Shown: positions 5,791 to 12,157 of the stretch, piece by piece
How the letters are laid out: each line of letters starts with the position of its first letter
How positions within the stretch are numbered: the first letter of the stretch is position 1
DNA from: Candidatus Scatomorpha stercoravium
GTDB taxonomy: Bacteria > Bacillota > Clostridia > Oscillospirales > Oscillospiraceae
NCBI GenBank assembly: GCA_018716005.1
Contig: DVKN01000152.1
Coordinates: forward strand, 1-12,157
DNA: 12,157 bases
Direction: 5' to 3'
Translations under genes and position numbers: made by a program
The notes under the pieces: model-generated
The model's input: only the letters and a program-made list of their open reading frames with translations
What the model was told of the DNA's origin: nothing
Databases searched by the model: none

Positions 5791-6543
5791 ATGAAACTGA
5801 CCGTACCGTCGACTATCAACAGAGAGAATAAGAGCGGCTGGTGCCCCGGCTGCGGCCACGGCATAATCATGCGCATGCTGGCCGAGGCCGTCGACGAGCT
5901 GGGCATACAGGAGGACATAATCCTCGTCACCGACGTCGCCTGCGGGCAGCTCGCCGTCAGCGTGGTCGAGTGGAACGACATCGGCGCCGCCCACGGCCGC
6001 CCGATTATCACCGCCGCCGGAGCCAAGAGGGCCCGCCCCGACCAGATTGTCGTCGCGAACCCCGGCGACGGCTCCGCCTACAGCATAGGCATAGAGAGCA
6101 CGATACACTGCGCGCTGAGGAATGAGAACATCCTCGCCCTCGTCACCAACAACTGCGTCTTCGGCATGACCGGCGGCCAGATGAGCCCCGAGAGCCTGCC
6201 CGGCCAGGTCACGACCTCGTCCCCGCACGGCCGCGACCCGAAGGTGAACGGCAACCCCTTCGACGTCGTGAAGACCCTCGGCAAGTTTGACATCGCCTAT
6301 CTCGCCCGCGGCAGCGTGTCCAGCCCCGCGAACGTCATAAAGAGCCAGAAGATGATAAAGAAGGCGCTCGAGAAGCAGATGCGCGGCGAGGGCTTCTGCC
6401 TCGTGGAGATACTCAGCCCCTGTCCCACTAACTGGGGCTTCGCCGACGACAAGGCCTACAAGGCCCTCGAGTACATGAAGGAGCATCAGGAGAAGTTCTA
6501 CGAGCTCGGCGAATTCATCGATAAGGGAGGAGAAAAGGCATGA
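5791..6543 (+). CDS. vorA: 2-oxoacid:ferredoxin oxidoreductase, beta (TPP-binding) subunit (VorA-like)
   Basis: A 250-residue beta subunit carrying thiamine pyrophosphate. WCPGCGHG (17-24) supplies Cys18 and Cys21; with Cys51 and Cys211 (SPCPTNWG) they match the usual pattern of proximal [4Fe-4S] ligands. The TPP/Mg motif is GDG (92-94) with TNN (119-121), followed by the near-invariant VFGMTGGQMSP (123-133). Catalysis happens between this subunit and the alpha subunit. Length is typical. The ATG at 5791 follows AAAGGGGAGGGAGAG. Its stop codon overlaps the gamma start in ATGA (6540-6543), so the two are translationally coupled. The family assignment is firm; the precise oxo-acid substrate is not. 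Confidence 0.93.
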   Translation: MKLTVPSTINRENKSGWCPGCGHGIIMRMLAEAVDELGIQEDIILVTDVACGQLAVSVVEWNDIGAAHGRPIITAAGAKRARPDQIVVANPGDGSAYSIGIESTIHCALRNENILALVTNNCVFGMTGGQMSPESLPGQVTTSSPHGRDPKVNGNPFDVVKTLGKFDIAYLARGSVSSPANVIKSQKMIKKALEKQMRGEGFCLVEILSPCPTNWGFADDKAYKALEYMKEHQEKFYELGEFIDKGGEKA

Positions 6544-7094
6544 CCGAGATTATCTGTTCCGGCTTCGGCGGGCAGGGCGTCCTGACCGCGGGCCTTATCC
6601 TGGCCGACGCCGCCATGGAGGCCGGCAAGTACGTCACCTGGTATCCGTCCTACGGCTCCGAGATGCGCGGCGGCACCGCCAACTGCAACGTAAAGATTAG
6701 CTCCGAGGAGATAGCGAGCCCCTACTGCGCCGACGGCGAGGTGGACATACTCTTCACGCTCAATAACGCCGCCATCGACAAGTTTGAGCACACCCTCCGC
6801 CCCGGCGGGCTGCTGCTCGTGAACAGCTCCCTCGTCGAGCCCGAGCGCAAATACCGCGAGGACGTCACCGTCGTGAAGGTCCCCGCCAACGACATCGCCG
6901 CCGAGGAGGGCAACACCCACGGCGTGAACCTCGTTATGCTCGGCGCTCTCGCCGCCGCCTCCGCCGACTTCGACGCCGGGGAGATGTGCGAGGCCGTCGA
7001 CTACTACTTCTATAAGAAAAAGGGCAAGAAATACCCCGCCAACGCCGCCTGCTTCAAGCGCGGCGCGGCCCTCGCCGCCGAACAGCTCGGCTGA
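6540..7094 (+). CDS. vorC: 2-oxoacid:ferredoxin oxidoreductase, gamma subunit (VorC-like)
   Basis: A 184-residue gamma subunit of the same complex. FGGQGVLTAG (9-18) is the glycine-rich signature at the start of the domain, and YPSYGSEMRGGTANC (35-49) is the second conserved block; in this enzyme class the domain contributes to CoA binding and complex assembly. The start codon overlaps the beta stop by four bases, with AAGGGAGGAGAAAAG upstream. It completes a full delta-alpha-beta-gamma set with no missing subunit. After its stop codon the cluster has a 147-base gap holding two GC-rich hairpins and a small leader ORF before the symporter gene, the longest spacing inside the cluster. Confidence 0.93.
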   Translation: MTEIICSGFGGQGVLTAGLILADAAMEAGKYVTWYPSYGSEMRGGTANCNVKISSEEIASPYCADGEVDILFTLNNAAIDKFEHTLRPGGLLLVNSSLVEPERKYREDVTVVKVPANDIAAEEGNTHGVNLVMLGALAAASADFDAGEMCEAVDYYFYKKKGKKYPANAACFKRGAALAAEQLG

Positions 7095-7108
7095 GCGCGG
7101 CGCGTCCC

Positions 7109-7142
7109 GGCCGGCCGCCGGAGGGAAGCCTCCCGGCCGGCC
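7109..7142 (+). other. Strong GC-rich intercistronic hairpin
   Basis: GGCCGGCC (7109-7116) pairs with GGCCGGCC (7135-7142), and GGAGG (7120-7124) with CCTCC (7129-7133), leaving a small internal bulge and a GAAG loop. No U-tract follows, so it is not a classic terminator. It could act as an mRNA stability or processing element between the oxidoreductase and transporter parts. Confidence 0.5.
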
Positions 7143-7154
7143 AGGGCAGTCCGT

Positions 7155-7180
7155 CCCGCCGCCCATGGAGAGAGGGCGGG
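7155..7180 (+). other. Second intercistronic hairpin
   Basis: CCCGCC (7155-7160) pairs with GGCGGG (7175-7180) over a 14-base loop. It ends immediately before GGAGG (7181-7185), the ribosome binding site of the leader ORF, so folding could influence access to that site. Confidence 0.35.
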
Positions 7181-7190
7181 GGAGGAAAAT

Positions 7191-7241
7191 ATGGCTTTTG
7201 GGAGAGAAATAAGAGAAACCAGAGCAAAGGAGGGGTGGTAA
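7191..7241 (+). CDS. Possible 16-residue leader peptide
   Basis: A short frame, MAFGREIRETRAKEGW, begins five bases after a strong GGAGG (7181-7185). Its TAA stop (7239-7241) directly abuts the ATG of the symporter (7242). The symporter's own AAGGAGGGG ribosome binding site lies inside the 3' end of this frame. Such an arrangement would couple translation of the symporter to that of the peptide. Codon use is unlike the neighbours: all three arginines are AGA, plus ATA, TTT and GCT, whereas the surrounding genes favour CGC, TTC and GCC. This fits either a regulatory leader with slow codons or a purine-rich untranslated leader that is open by chance. Confidence 0.35.
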   Translation: MAFGREIRETRAKEGW

Positions 7242-8705
7242 ATGCTTAAAACTGTGGACATAGTCATCATAGTTGTATACTTCTCCGTCATGTTCATCCT
7301 GGGCATCGTGGCCTGGAGGAAGAACAAGACCACAGAGGACTACTTCGTCGCCGGCAAGACGCTCGGGACCTTCTCGCTGGCCTCGATGTGGCTCTCGTCC
7401 TGGATAGGCGGCGCGTCCATAATCGGAACCGCCACCGACGCCTTCGACGTCGGCATATCCGGCGGCTGGTACGTCACGTTCCTGGCGTGCGGCTGCGTAA
7501 TATTCGGCCTGACATTTACCCAGCTTGTTAAGCGCCTCGGCGACAAGCTGCACGATATCACCTACCCCGGCCTCATAACGAGCCGGTACGACAAGAAATC
7601 CGGCGCCGTCGTCGTGGTGAGCTGCTTCCTCGCGAACGTCGGCTTCCTCTCGAGCCAGCTCGTGGCCATGGGCACCATGCTCACGACCATCACCGGCTGG
7701 GACAGCTGGACCTGCTTCGTGGTGAGCACGGTCATCACCATCGCCTACTCCGCCATCGGCGGCCTGCTCGCCATCACCTACACCACCTGGATACAGTTCA
7801 TACTCATCGTCCTCGGCACCGTCGTGCTGGGCATCCCGCTCTCGGCGAAGGCCATGGGCGGCTTCGGCGAGGTCATGACCCTGCCCGCAGAATGGTTCGA
7901 CCTCGGCCGCTACGGCTGGCCGACCATCATCGCCCTCGCCATCAGCTCCATATTCTCGTTCTTCACGAGCATGGACTCGTACACGCGCTCCTTCGCCGCA
8001 AAGAACACGAAGGTCGCCCGCCGCGGCACGCTCTGGGCCGCCCTCGGCGTGCTCTGCATCGCCATAGGCGCGACCTATATGGGCCTCGCCGCCAAGGTGC
8101 TCATGCCCGACATGGCCGACGGCGGCAGCGCCTACGCCGCCATCGTCGTCAACTACTTCCCGGCCGGCATATCGGGCCTCGTCCTCGTGGGCGTCTTCGC
8201 GGCCATCATGTCCACCGGCGTCGTATGTATAAATTCCTGCGCCGCCAATATCAGCGTGGACATCTACCGCGACAGGATAAACCCCAGGGCCAGCGACCGC
8301 AAGGTCAGCATGATGGGCATCGTGAGCTCCCTCGCCGTCGGCGTCGTCGGCGCGGCCCTCGCCTGGTGGAAGTACGACATCGTCGACCTGCTGCTCCTCG
8401 CGCTCACCTTCCAGGCGGCCTCGCTCTTCTTCCCGACGGTCTTCGGGATGTTCTGGAAGCGCGCGACCAAGAGGGCGAGCTTCGTGAGCATGTGCGTCTC
8501 GCTCGCGGCGGTCTTCGTCTGGCTGCTGGGCGACGGCCTGGGCTGGGGCCCCATATTCGAGATAGACGCCCTCTGGCCCGGGCTCATATCCTCCGGCGTC
8601 GTATTCTTCGCCGTGGCGCTCCTCACCAAGCCCACGCCCGACGACATAGAGAAAGCGGAAGTATTTTGCAGCGTACGCCGGGACGGCGGCGCTGACGGCC
8701 AATAA
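7242..8705 (+). CDS. Sodium:solute symporter (SSS family)
   Basis: A 487-residue Na+-coupled transporter of the SSS family, which imports substrates such as proline, pantothenate, acetate and other carboxylates, or sugars. About 13 membrane segments are apparent. Family landmarks are DYFVAGKTLG (33-42, usual DYFLAGRS), AYSAIGGLLAITYTTWIQF (168-186), SMDSYTRSFAAKN (243-255) and AAIMSTGVVCINSCAANI (320-337), where Ser/Thr residues would form the Na2 site. The hydrophilic C-terminal tail (about 470-487) is cytoplasmic. AAGGAGGGG lies eight bases from the ATG at 7242. Position between the 2-oxoacid oxidoreductase and the hydroxyacid dehydrogenase suggests uptake of a hydroxy, oxo or other short carboxylate. 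Substrate is inferred from context only. Confidence 0.92.
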   Translation: MLKTVDIVIIVVYFSVMFILGIVAWRKNKTTEDYFVAGKTLGTFSLASMWLSSWIGGASIIGTATDAFDVGISGGWYVTFLACGCVIFGLTFTQLVKRLGDKLHDITYPGLITSRYDKKSGAVVVVSCFLANVGFLSSQLVAMGTMLTTITGWDSWTCFVVSTVITIAYSAIGGLLAITYTTWIQFILIVLGTVVLGIPLSAKAMGGFGEVMTLPAEWFDLGRYGWPTIIALAISSIFSFFTSMDSYTRSFAAKNTKVARRGTLWAALGVLCIAIGATYMGLAAKVLMPDMADGGSAYAAIVVNYFPAGISGLVLVGVFAAIMSTGVVCINSCAANISVDIYRDRINPRASDRKVSMMGIVSSLAVGVVGAALAWWKYDIVDLLLLALTFQAASLFFPTVFGMFWKRATKRASFVSMCVSLAAVFVWLLGDGLGWGPIFEIDALWPGLISSGVVFFAVALLTKPTPDDIEKAEVFCSVRRDGGADGQ

Positions 8706-8726
8706 TCAAAAAAGGAGAGGAAACAC

Positions 8727-9716
8727 ATGAAAATCGTACTTACCGAGGTCCCCTTCAGCGTAGACAGGGATATGAGCATCGAGCGCAGCTGCGTCCCCGA
8801 GGGCGCTGAGCTCGCCGTCGCCGTCTATGACGAGCACGCCGCCGACAACTCCGAATTCTACGAGATTATCGCCGACGCCGACGTCATCGTAAACAGCTAC
8901 GTCTACTTCGGAAAGAAGGAGATAGACGCGCTCAGGAAGTGCAAGGTCATATCCTTCCAGTCCACCGGCTACAACGAGGTCGACATGGACTACGCCACCG
9001 AGAAGGGCATCGCCGTCTGCTCCATCCTCGACTACTGCACCCAGGAGACGGCCGAGAACGCCTTCGCCATGATGCTCTGCCTCCAGCGCGCGATACGCAT
9101 CTACGACCGCAGCGTCCAGGTCAAGCGCGAGTGGAACTACATGGCCGCCGAGCACCTCCAGCGCATCGAGGGCCAGACCATGGGCATCGTCGGCCTCGGC
9201 CGCATAGGCCAGAGCGTCGCGCGCAAGGCCAAGGGCTTCGACATGCACGTTATCGCCTACGACCCCTTCCTGCCGCCCGAGATCGCCGAGAACATCGGCG
9301 TCAAGCTCGTCGACCTCGACACCCTGCTCGCCGAGAGCGACGTCGTCAGCATCCACATGAACCTCACCAAGGAGAACTACCATATGTTCAATAAGGAGAC
9401 GTTCTCCAAGATGAAGAAGAAGCCCTGGATAATCAACGAGGGCCGCGGCCCCATGATTTGCGAGGAGGACCTCGTCTGGGCGCTGGATAACGGCCTCGTC
9501 CGCGGCGCCGGCATAGACATGCTCGAGAGCGAGAACCCTGACCTCTCCGAGTGCAGGCTCCTGGGCCGCGACAACGTCCTCATCATGCCCCACTGCGGCT
9601 ATTATTCGGACACCTCCGACTACCTCGTCAGCAAGCTCTCGATGGAGAACGGCATAAACTACTTCCTCGGGAACTACGACAAGGTCAGCGTCGTCCGCAA
9701 CGAAGTCAAGAGATAA
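8727..9716 (+). CDS. D-2-hydroxyacid dehydrogenase, NAD-dependent
   Basis: A 329-residue cytoplasmic oxidoreductase interconverting a D-2-hydroxy acid and a 2-oxo acid. The Rossmann motif GIVGLGRIGQ (153-162) is intact, and Asp179 in VIAYDP at the end of the second strand favours NAD(H) over NADP(H). The catalytic triad is recognisable as Arg240 (NEGRG), Glu269 (LESENP) and His289 (MPHCG). Overall it looks closest to the CtBP-like branch (DYCTQETAENAFAMM, 102-116). The blocks around Arg240 and Glu269 differ from the usual NxARGxxVDE and LDVFxxEP, so the substrate may be atypical. The ribosome binding site AAAGGAGAGG precedes the ATG, 21 bases after the symporter stop. In context its 2-oxo acid would be the substrate, or product, of the VOR-type enzyme encoded upstream. 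Confidence 0.9.
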   Translation: MKIVLTEVPFSVDRDMSIERSCVPEGAELAVAVYDEHAADNSEFYEIIADADVIVNSYVYFGKKEIDALRKCKVISFQSTGYNEVDMDYATEKGIAVCSILDYCTQETAENAFAMMLCLQRAIRIYDRSVQVKREWNYMAAEHLQRIEGQTMGIVGLGRIGQSVARKAKGFDMHVIAYDPFLPPEIAENIGVKLVDLDTLLAESDVVSIHMNLTKENYHMFNKETFSKMKKKPWIINEGRGPMICEEDLVWALDNGLVRGAGIDMLESENPDLSECRLLGRDNVLIMPHCGYYSDTSDYLVSKLSMENGINYFLGNYDKVSVVRNEVKR

Positions 9717-9776
9717 CGTTCCTTCTCTTCCACCCTCTTCTTTCCGTCCCGGCGCCCGGGCAGGGCGCGAGAGCAA

Positions 9777-9804
9777 GTCCGGCCGGCCCCGCGCCGGCCC
9801 GGAC
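9777..9804 (+). other. GC-rich intercistronic hairpin before the CoA-transferase
   Basis: GTCCGG and CCGGC (9777-9787) pair with GCCGG and CCGGAC (9793-9797 and 9799-9804), an 11-bp stem with one bulged C and a CCCGC loop. AAACC follows, with no T-tract. The CCGGCCGGCC core is shared with the hairpin at 7109-7142. Confidence 0.45.
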
Positions 9805-9839
9805 AAACCTGCATGGAGAAAAAGACTATGGAGAAAAAC

Positions 9840-11051
9840 ATGAATATGCCCCTCGCGGGCGTGAGGGTCGTGGAGCTCGCCACCGTCGTCGCCGCGCCCA
9901 CCACCAGCCGGATGCTCTGCGCCTACGGCGCGGAGGTCGTGAAGGTCGAGACGCTCTACGGCGACGAGATGCGCCGCGCGGGCAAGACCGAGCTCACCCC
10001 CTACGAGGACTACAAGAACCCGCTCTTCACCGTCCACAACAGCAATAAGCGCCTCACGTCCATAAACTTCAAGGACCCCGAGGGCAAGGCCGCCCTCCTG
10101 AAGCTCATAGGCGAGGCCGACGTCTTCATAACCAACGTGCGCGAGGCCTCCCTGCGCCGCAGCGGGCTGGACTACGACACGCTCCGCGAGAGCTTCCCGC
10201 AGCTCATCTACGCGCACTTCTCCGGCTTCGGCCCGAAGGGCCCCGTGGCCTCCAACCCGGGCTTCGACTCCACCGGCTTCTGGCTGCGCTCCGGCCCCAT
10301 GGCCGACTGGCAGGTCGAGGGCTCCTTCCCCTTCGTGCCGACCTACGCCTTCGGCGACATGGCCACCAGCTCCGTCCTGCTCTCGGGCATACTCATGGCC
10401 CTCCTCGGCCGGGAGAAGACCGGCAGCGGCACCAAGGTCGAGACCTCGCTCTTCGCGAGCGGCATCTGGTGCAACTCCGTCGGCGTCGTCGAGACCCAGT
10501 TCGAGCGCCGTCACTTAAACCCCGACCCCTTCCGCCCCGCCGACCCCTTCGACACCACCTACAAGTGCGCCGACGGCAAGTGGATAGGCGTCTACGTCAA
10601 CGAGTACAAGAAGGACAAGGCCAAGCTCGCGAAGCTCCTGGGCATGGAGGACATCCTCGAAGACCCGCGCTACGACGACATCGCCACGCTCGCGGAGAGC
10701 GGCGTCATAGTCGAGGCCGTCAAGCGCTGCAACGAGATTTTCCTCACGCGCACCAGCGCCGAGTGGCGCGAGCTCCTGAGCGCCAACAGCGTCTCCTGCG
10801 AGGTCATGCAGAGCACCTGCGACGTCAGCCGCGACAGCCAGGCCATAGAGAACCACTATGTCGAGGAGCTGGAGTTCGCCGACGGGCTCAAGGTCATGAT
10901 GCCCTGTCCGCCCGTGCATTTCAGCGAGTACACCCGCCGGCCCTACGAGCCTACCGGAGAGATAGGCAAGGACACCGACGCCGTCTTCGCCTCGCTCGGC
11001 TACAGCGGCGAAGAGATAGCGCGCCTGAGGGAGAAGGGCGCTATCCTGTAA
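9840..11051 (+). CDS. CaiB/BaiF class III CoA-transferase
   Basis: A family III acyl-CoA transferase, moving CoA from an acyl-CoA to another carboxylic acid without ATP; relatives include CaiB, formyl-CoA transferase, HadA and FldA. With the start chosen here it is 403 residues. The frame is also open from ATG at 9813 and 9828, giving 412 or 407 residues. ATG 9840 is preferred because GGAG lies six bases before it and the protein then begins MNMPLAGVRVVELATVVAAP, as relatives do; ATG 9813 has no ribosome binding site. Numbered from 9840, conserved blocks are ETLYGDEMR, FSGFGPKGPVASNPGFDS (127-144) and AFGDMATSSVLLSGILMAL (170-188), whose Asp173 fits the catalytic aspartate. Context suggests it acts on the acyl-CoA made by the VOR-type enzyme or activates a hydroxy acid. 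Which acids are used is unknown. Confidence 0.88.
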   Translation: MNMPLAGVRVVELATVVAAPTTSRMLCAYGAEVVKVETLYGDEMRRAGKTELTPYEDYKNPLFTVHNSNKRLTSINFKDPEGKAALLKLIGEADVFITNVREASLRRSGLDYDTLRESFPQLIYAHFSGFGPKGPVASNPGFDSTGFWLRSGPMADWQVEGSFPFVPTYAFGDMATSSVLLSGILMALLGREKTGSGTKVETSLFASGIWCNSVGVVETQFERRHLNPDPFRPADPFDTTYKCADGKWIGVYVNEYKKDKAKLAKLLGMEDILEDPRYDDIATLAESGVIVEAVKRCNEIFLTRTSAEWRELLSANSVSCEVMQSTCDVSRDSQAIENHYVEELEFADGLKVMMPCPPVHFSEYTRRPYEPTGEIGKDTDAVFASLGYSGEEIARLREKGAIL

Positions 11052-11081
11052 TAAAAACTATCAAGAAAGAGGGGACTCCAA

Positions 11082-12157
11082 ATGGGTAAAATGGGCAACG
11101 CAAAAAAGATTATCGGCATCCTGGCGTGCGGCTTCCTCTATTCGTCCATGTTCCTGCTGCCGTACATCAAGTACATCTTCTATGACGCGGTCGCCGCCGC
11201 CAGCGGCTTCAACAACACGCAGATAGGCTTCACCCTCAGCATCTACATCGTCGCGAGCATCATAGCCACCATCCCCAGCGGCTACTTTGCCGACAAATAC
11301 GACCCGAAGAAGCTGCTCGTCATTTCCGGCATAGGCCACTCCATACTCAGCTTCCTCTACCTGCTCTTCATCGACAACTACGTGATGACCCTCGTCATCT
11401 ACTTCGGCCTCGGCATCACCAGCGTCCTCATATTCTGGTCCCCCTGCTTCAAGGCCGTCAGCCTCGCGGGCAAGCCCGAGGACCAGGGCAAGCTCTACGG
11501 CTGGTTTGAGAGCTTCAACGGCGTCGGCAGCATGATTATGAACTTCGGCGCGCTCTGGGCCTTCGGCCTCGTGGTCGGCGACGACGTCGGCGCGCTCAAG
11601 GCCGTCGTGATTTTCTACGCCGTCTGTTCCGTCATCTCCACGCTGCTCGTCGCCTTCCTCTACAAGTCCGATATCGAGGCCCTCGCCGCGGACAAGGCCG
11701 CCCAGAACGCCCCCAAGGAGAAGGCCAGCACGAAGGAGATATTCGCCGTCCTCAAAATGCCGCGCGTCTGGCTCTTCTGCCTCGTCGTCTTCGGCATCTA
11801 CGGCTTCTACGTCGGCAGCAGCTACCTCACGCCCTACTTCACCGCCGTGCTCGGCATCAGCGTCACCTTCTCCGGCGCCCTCGCCACGCTCAAGAACTAC
11901 GGCACCCGCTTTGTCGGCGCGCCCGTCGCCGGCGTGATATGCGACAAGATAGGCCGCCTCAAGTTCCTCGTCTTCGGCTTTGTCGTCGTGATAGCCCTCA
12001 TGATAGTCTTCATCCTCATGCCCGCGAGCCCGAGCGCGCTCATCCCCGTCATGATTCTCATGTTCGCCCTCGCCCTCGTCAACGTCAGCATGAAGGGCGT
12101 GCAGTTCTCGGTCATCGACGAGATAGGCGTCGACCAGAAGGTCAACGGCATGGCCAT
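11082..12157 (+). CDS. MFS transporter, 3' end beyond window
   Basis: The frame opens at ATG 11082 after AAAGAGGGG and runs without a stop to the window edge, giving 358 residues and continuing outside. It begins MGKMGNAKKIIGILACGFLY. Eleven or so membrane segments can be placed, with the MFS loop motif GYFADKYDPKK (67-77) between TM2 and TM3, FWSPCFKAVSLAG and YGWFESFNGVGSM in the first half, and a charged central loop (ADKAAQNAPKEKASTKE) before TM7. It is unlike the minus-strand MFS protein and lacks the SLC45 signature. It probably belongs with anion, organic-acid or sugar-phosphate type facilitators. It starts 30 bases after the CoA-transferase stop, so it is likely in the same operon and could export the end product or exchange it with substrate. 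Substrate is not determinable. Confidence 0.9.
   Translation, partial: MGKMGNAKKIIGILACGFLYSSMFLLPYIKYIFYDAVAAASGFNNTQIGFTLSIYIVASIIATIPSGYFADKYDPKKLLVISGIGHSILSFLYLLFIDNYVMTLVIYFGLGITSVLIFWSPCFKAVSLAGKPEDQGKLYGWFESFNGVGSMIMNFGALWAFGLVVGDDVGALKAVVIFYAVCSVISTLLVAFLYKSDIEALAADKAAQNAPKEKASTKEIFAVLKMPRVWLFCLVVFGIYGFYVGSSYLTPYFTAVLGISVTFSGALATLKNYGTRFVGAPVAGVICDKIGRLKFLVFGFVVVIALMIVFILMPASPSALIPVMILMFALALVNVSMKGVQFSVIDEIGVDQKVNGMA

Noticed and set aside
4479..6026. 515-codon open frame on the minus strand
   Set aside because: Antisense shadow of the ferredoxin, VorB-like and VorA-like genes, which are unmistakable.
6498..8702. 734-codon open frame on the minus strand
   Set aside because: It is antisense to the VOR gamma and symporter genes, composed of Gly/Ala/Glu/Asp/His-rich low-complexity sequence, and arises from GC-ending codons on the sense strand.
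9813..9839. ATG at 9813 as the CoA-transferase start
   Set aside because: No ribosome binding site precedes it, only a GC hairpin and CAAACCTGC. The ATG at 9840 has GGAG at good spacing and matches the family N-terminus. ATG 9828 remains a possible alternative.
8706..10514. 602-codon open frame on the minus strand
   Set aside because: Antisense to the dehydrogenase and CoA-transferase, both of which have intact family motifs on the plus strand. No recognisable domain.

Overview
The window reads as chromosomal DNA from a GC-rich, strictly anaerobic bacterium, most plausibly a gut-type member of the Clostridia. Three things suggest this: a ferredoxin-dependent four-subunit 2-oxoacid oxidoreductase, strong AGGAGG-type ribosome binding sites, and intergenic palindromes of a 'CCCCTCAGCC...GGCGGCAGCTC...AGGGGAGC' type that resemble repeats scattered through genomes of gut Oscillospiraceae relatives. 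The phylum call is inference from style, not proof. Codon use is strongly GC-ending (GCC, GGC, CTC, CGC), with a notable tolerance for ATA (Ile).

Layout. Positions 1-648 hold no credible gene. They are a chain of inverted repeats, ending in a rho-independent-type terminator (612-638, minus strand). Positions 649-2488 are a minus-strand two-gene unit: an SLC45/GPH-like MFS transporter with an acidic insertion, followed 13 nt later by a small helical protein with a phage-like N-terminus. Positions 2489-2639 are a divergent promoter region. Positions 2640-4265 carry, on the plus strand, a membrane-anchored glycerophosphodiester phosphodiesterase and an IclR-family regulator. Positions 4266-4505 are a control region with two promoter-like elements, each overlapping copies of an AGAAC/GTTCT operator-like repeat. 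From 4506 to the window end runs one long plus-strand cluster: ferredoxin (vorD-like), VorB-, VorA- and VorC-like subunits, a sodium:solute symporter, a D-2-hydroxyacid dehydrogenase, a CaiB/BaiF class III CoA-transferase, and an MFS transporter cut off by the window end.

How the genes may work together (inference). A small carboxylate enters through the SSS symporter. The D-2-hydroxyacid dehydrogenase interconverts a 2-hydroxy acid and a 2-oxo acid with NAD(H). The VOR-type enzyme decarboxylates the 2-oxo acid to an acyl-CoA, CO2 and reduced ferredoxin. The CoA-transferase moves CoA between this acyl-CoA and another acid, and the MFS protein may carry the product or counter-substrate. The IclR protein encoded just upstream is the natural candidate to sense the substrate and bind the repeated sites at 4314-4437. 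The dehydrogenase plus class III CoA-transferase pair recalls 2-hydroxyacyl-CoA amino-acid fermentation (LdhA/HadA, FldH/FldA), but no dehydratase or activator is visible here. The exact substrate cannot be read from the sequence.

The most unusual points are the duplicated promoter/operator modules before vorD; a 16-codon leader ORF whose stop codon directly abuts the start codon of the symporter; two GC-rich intercistronic hairpins; the dense hairpin chain at the left end; and the hydroxyacid/oxoacid/CoA-transferase gene combination.
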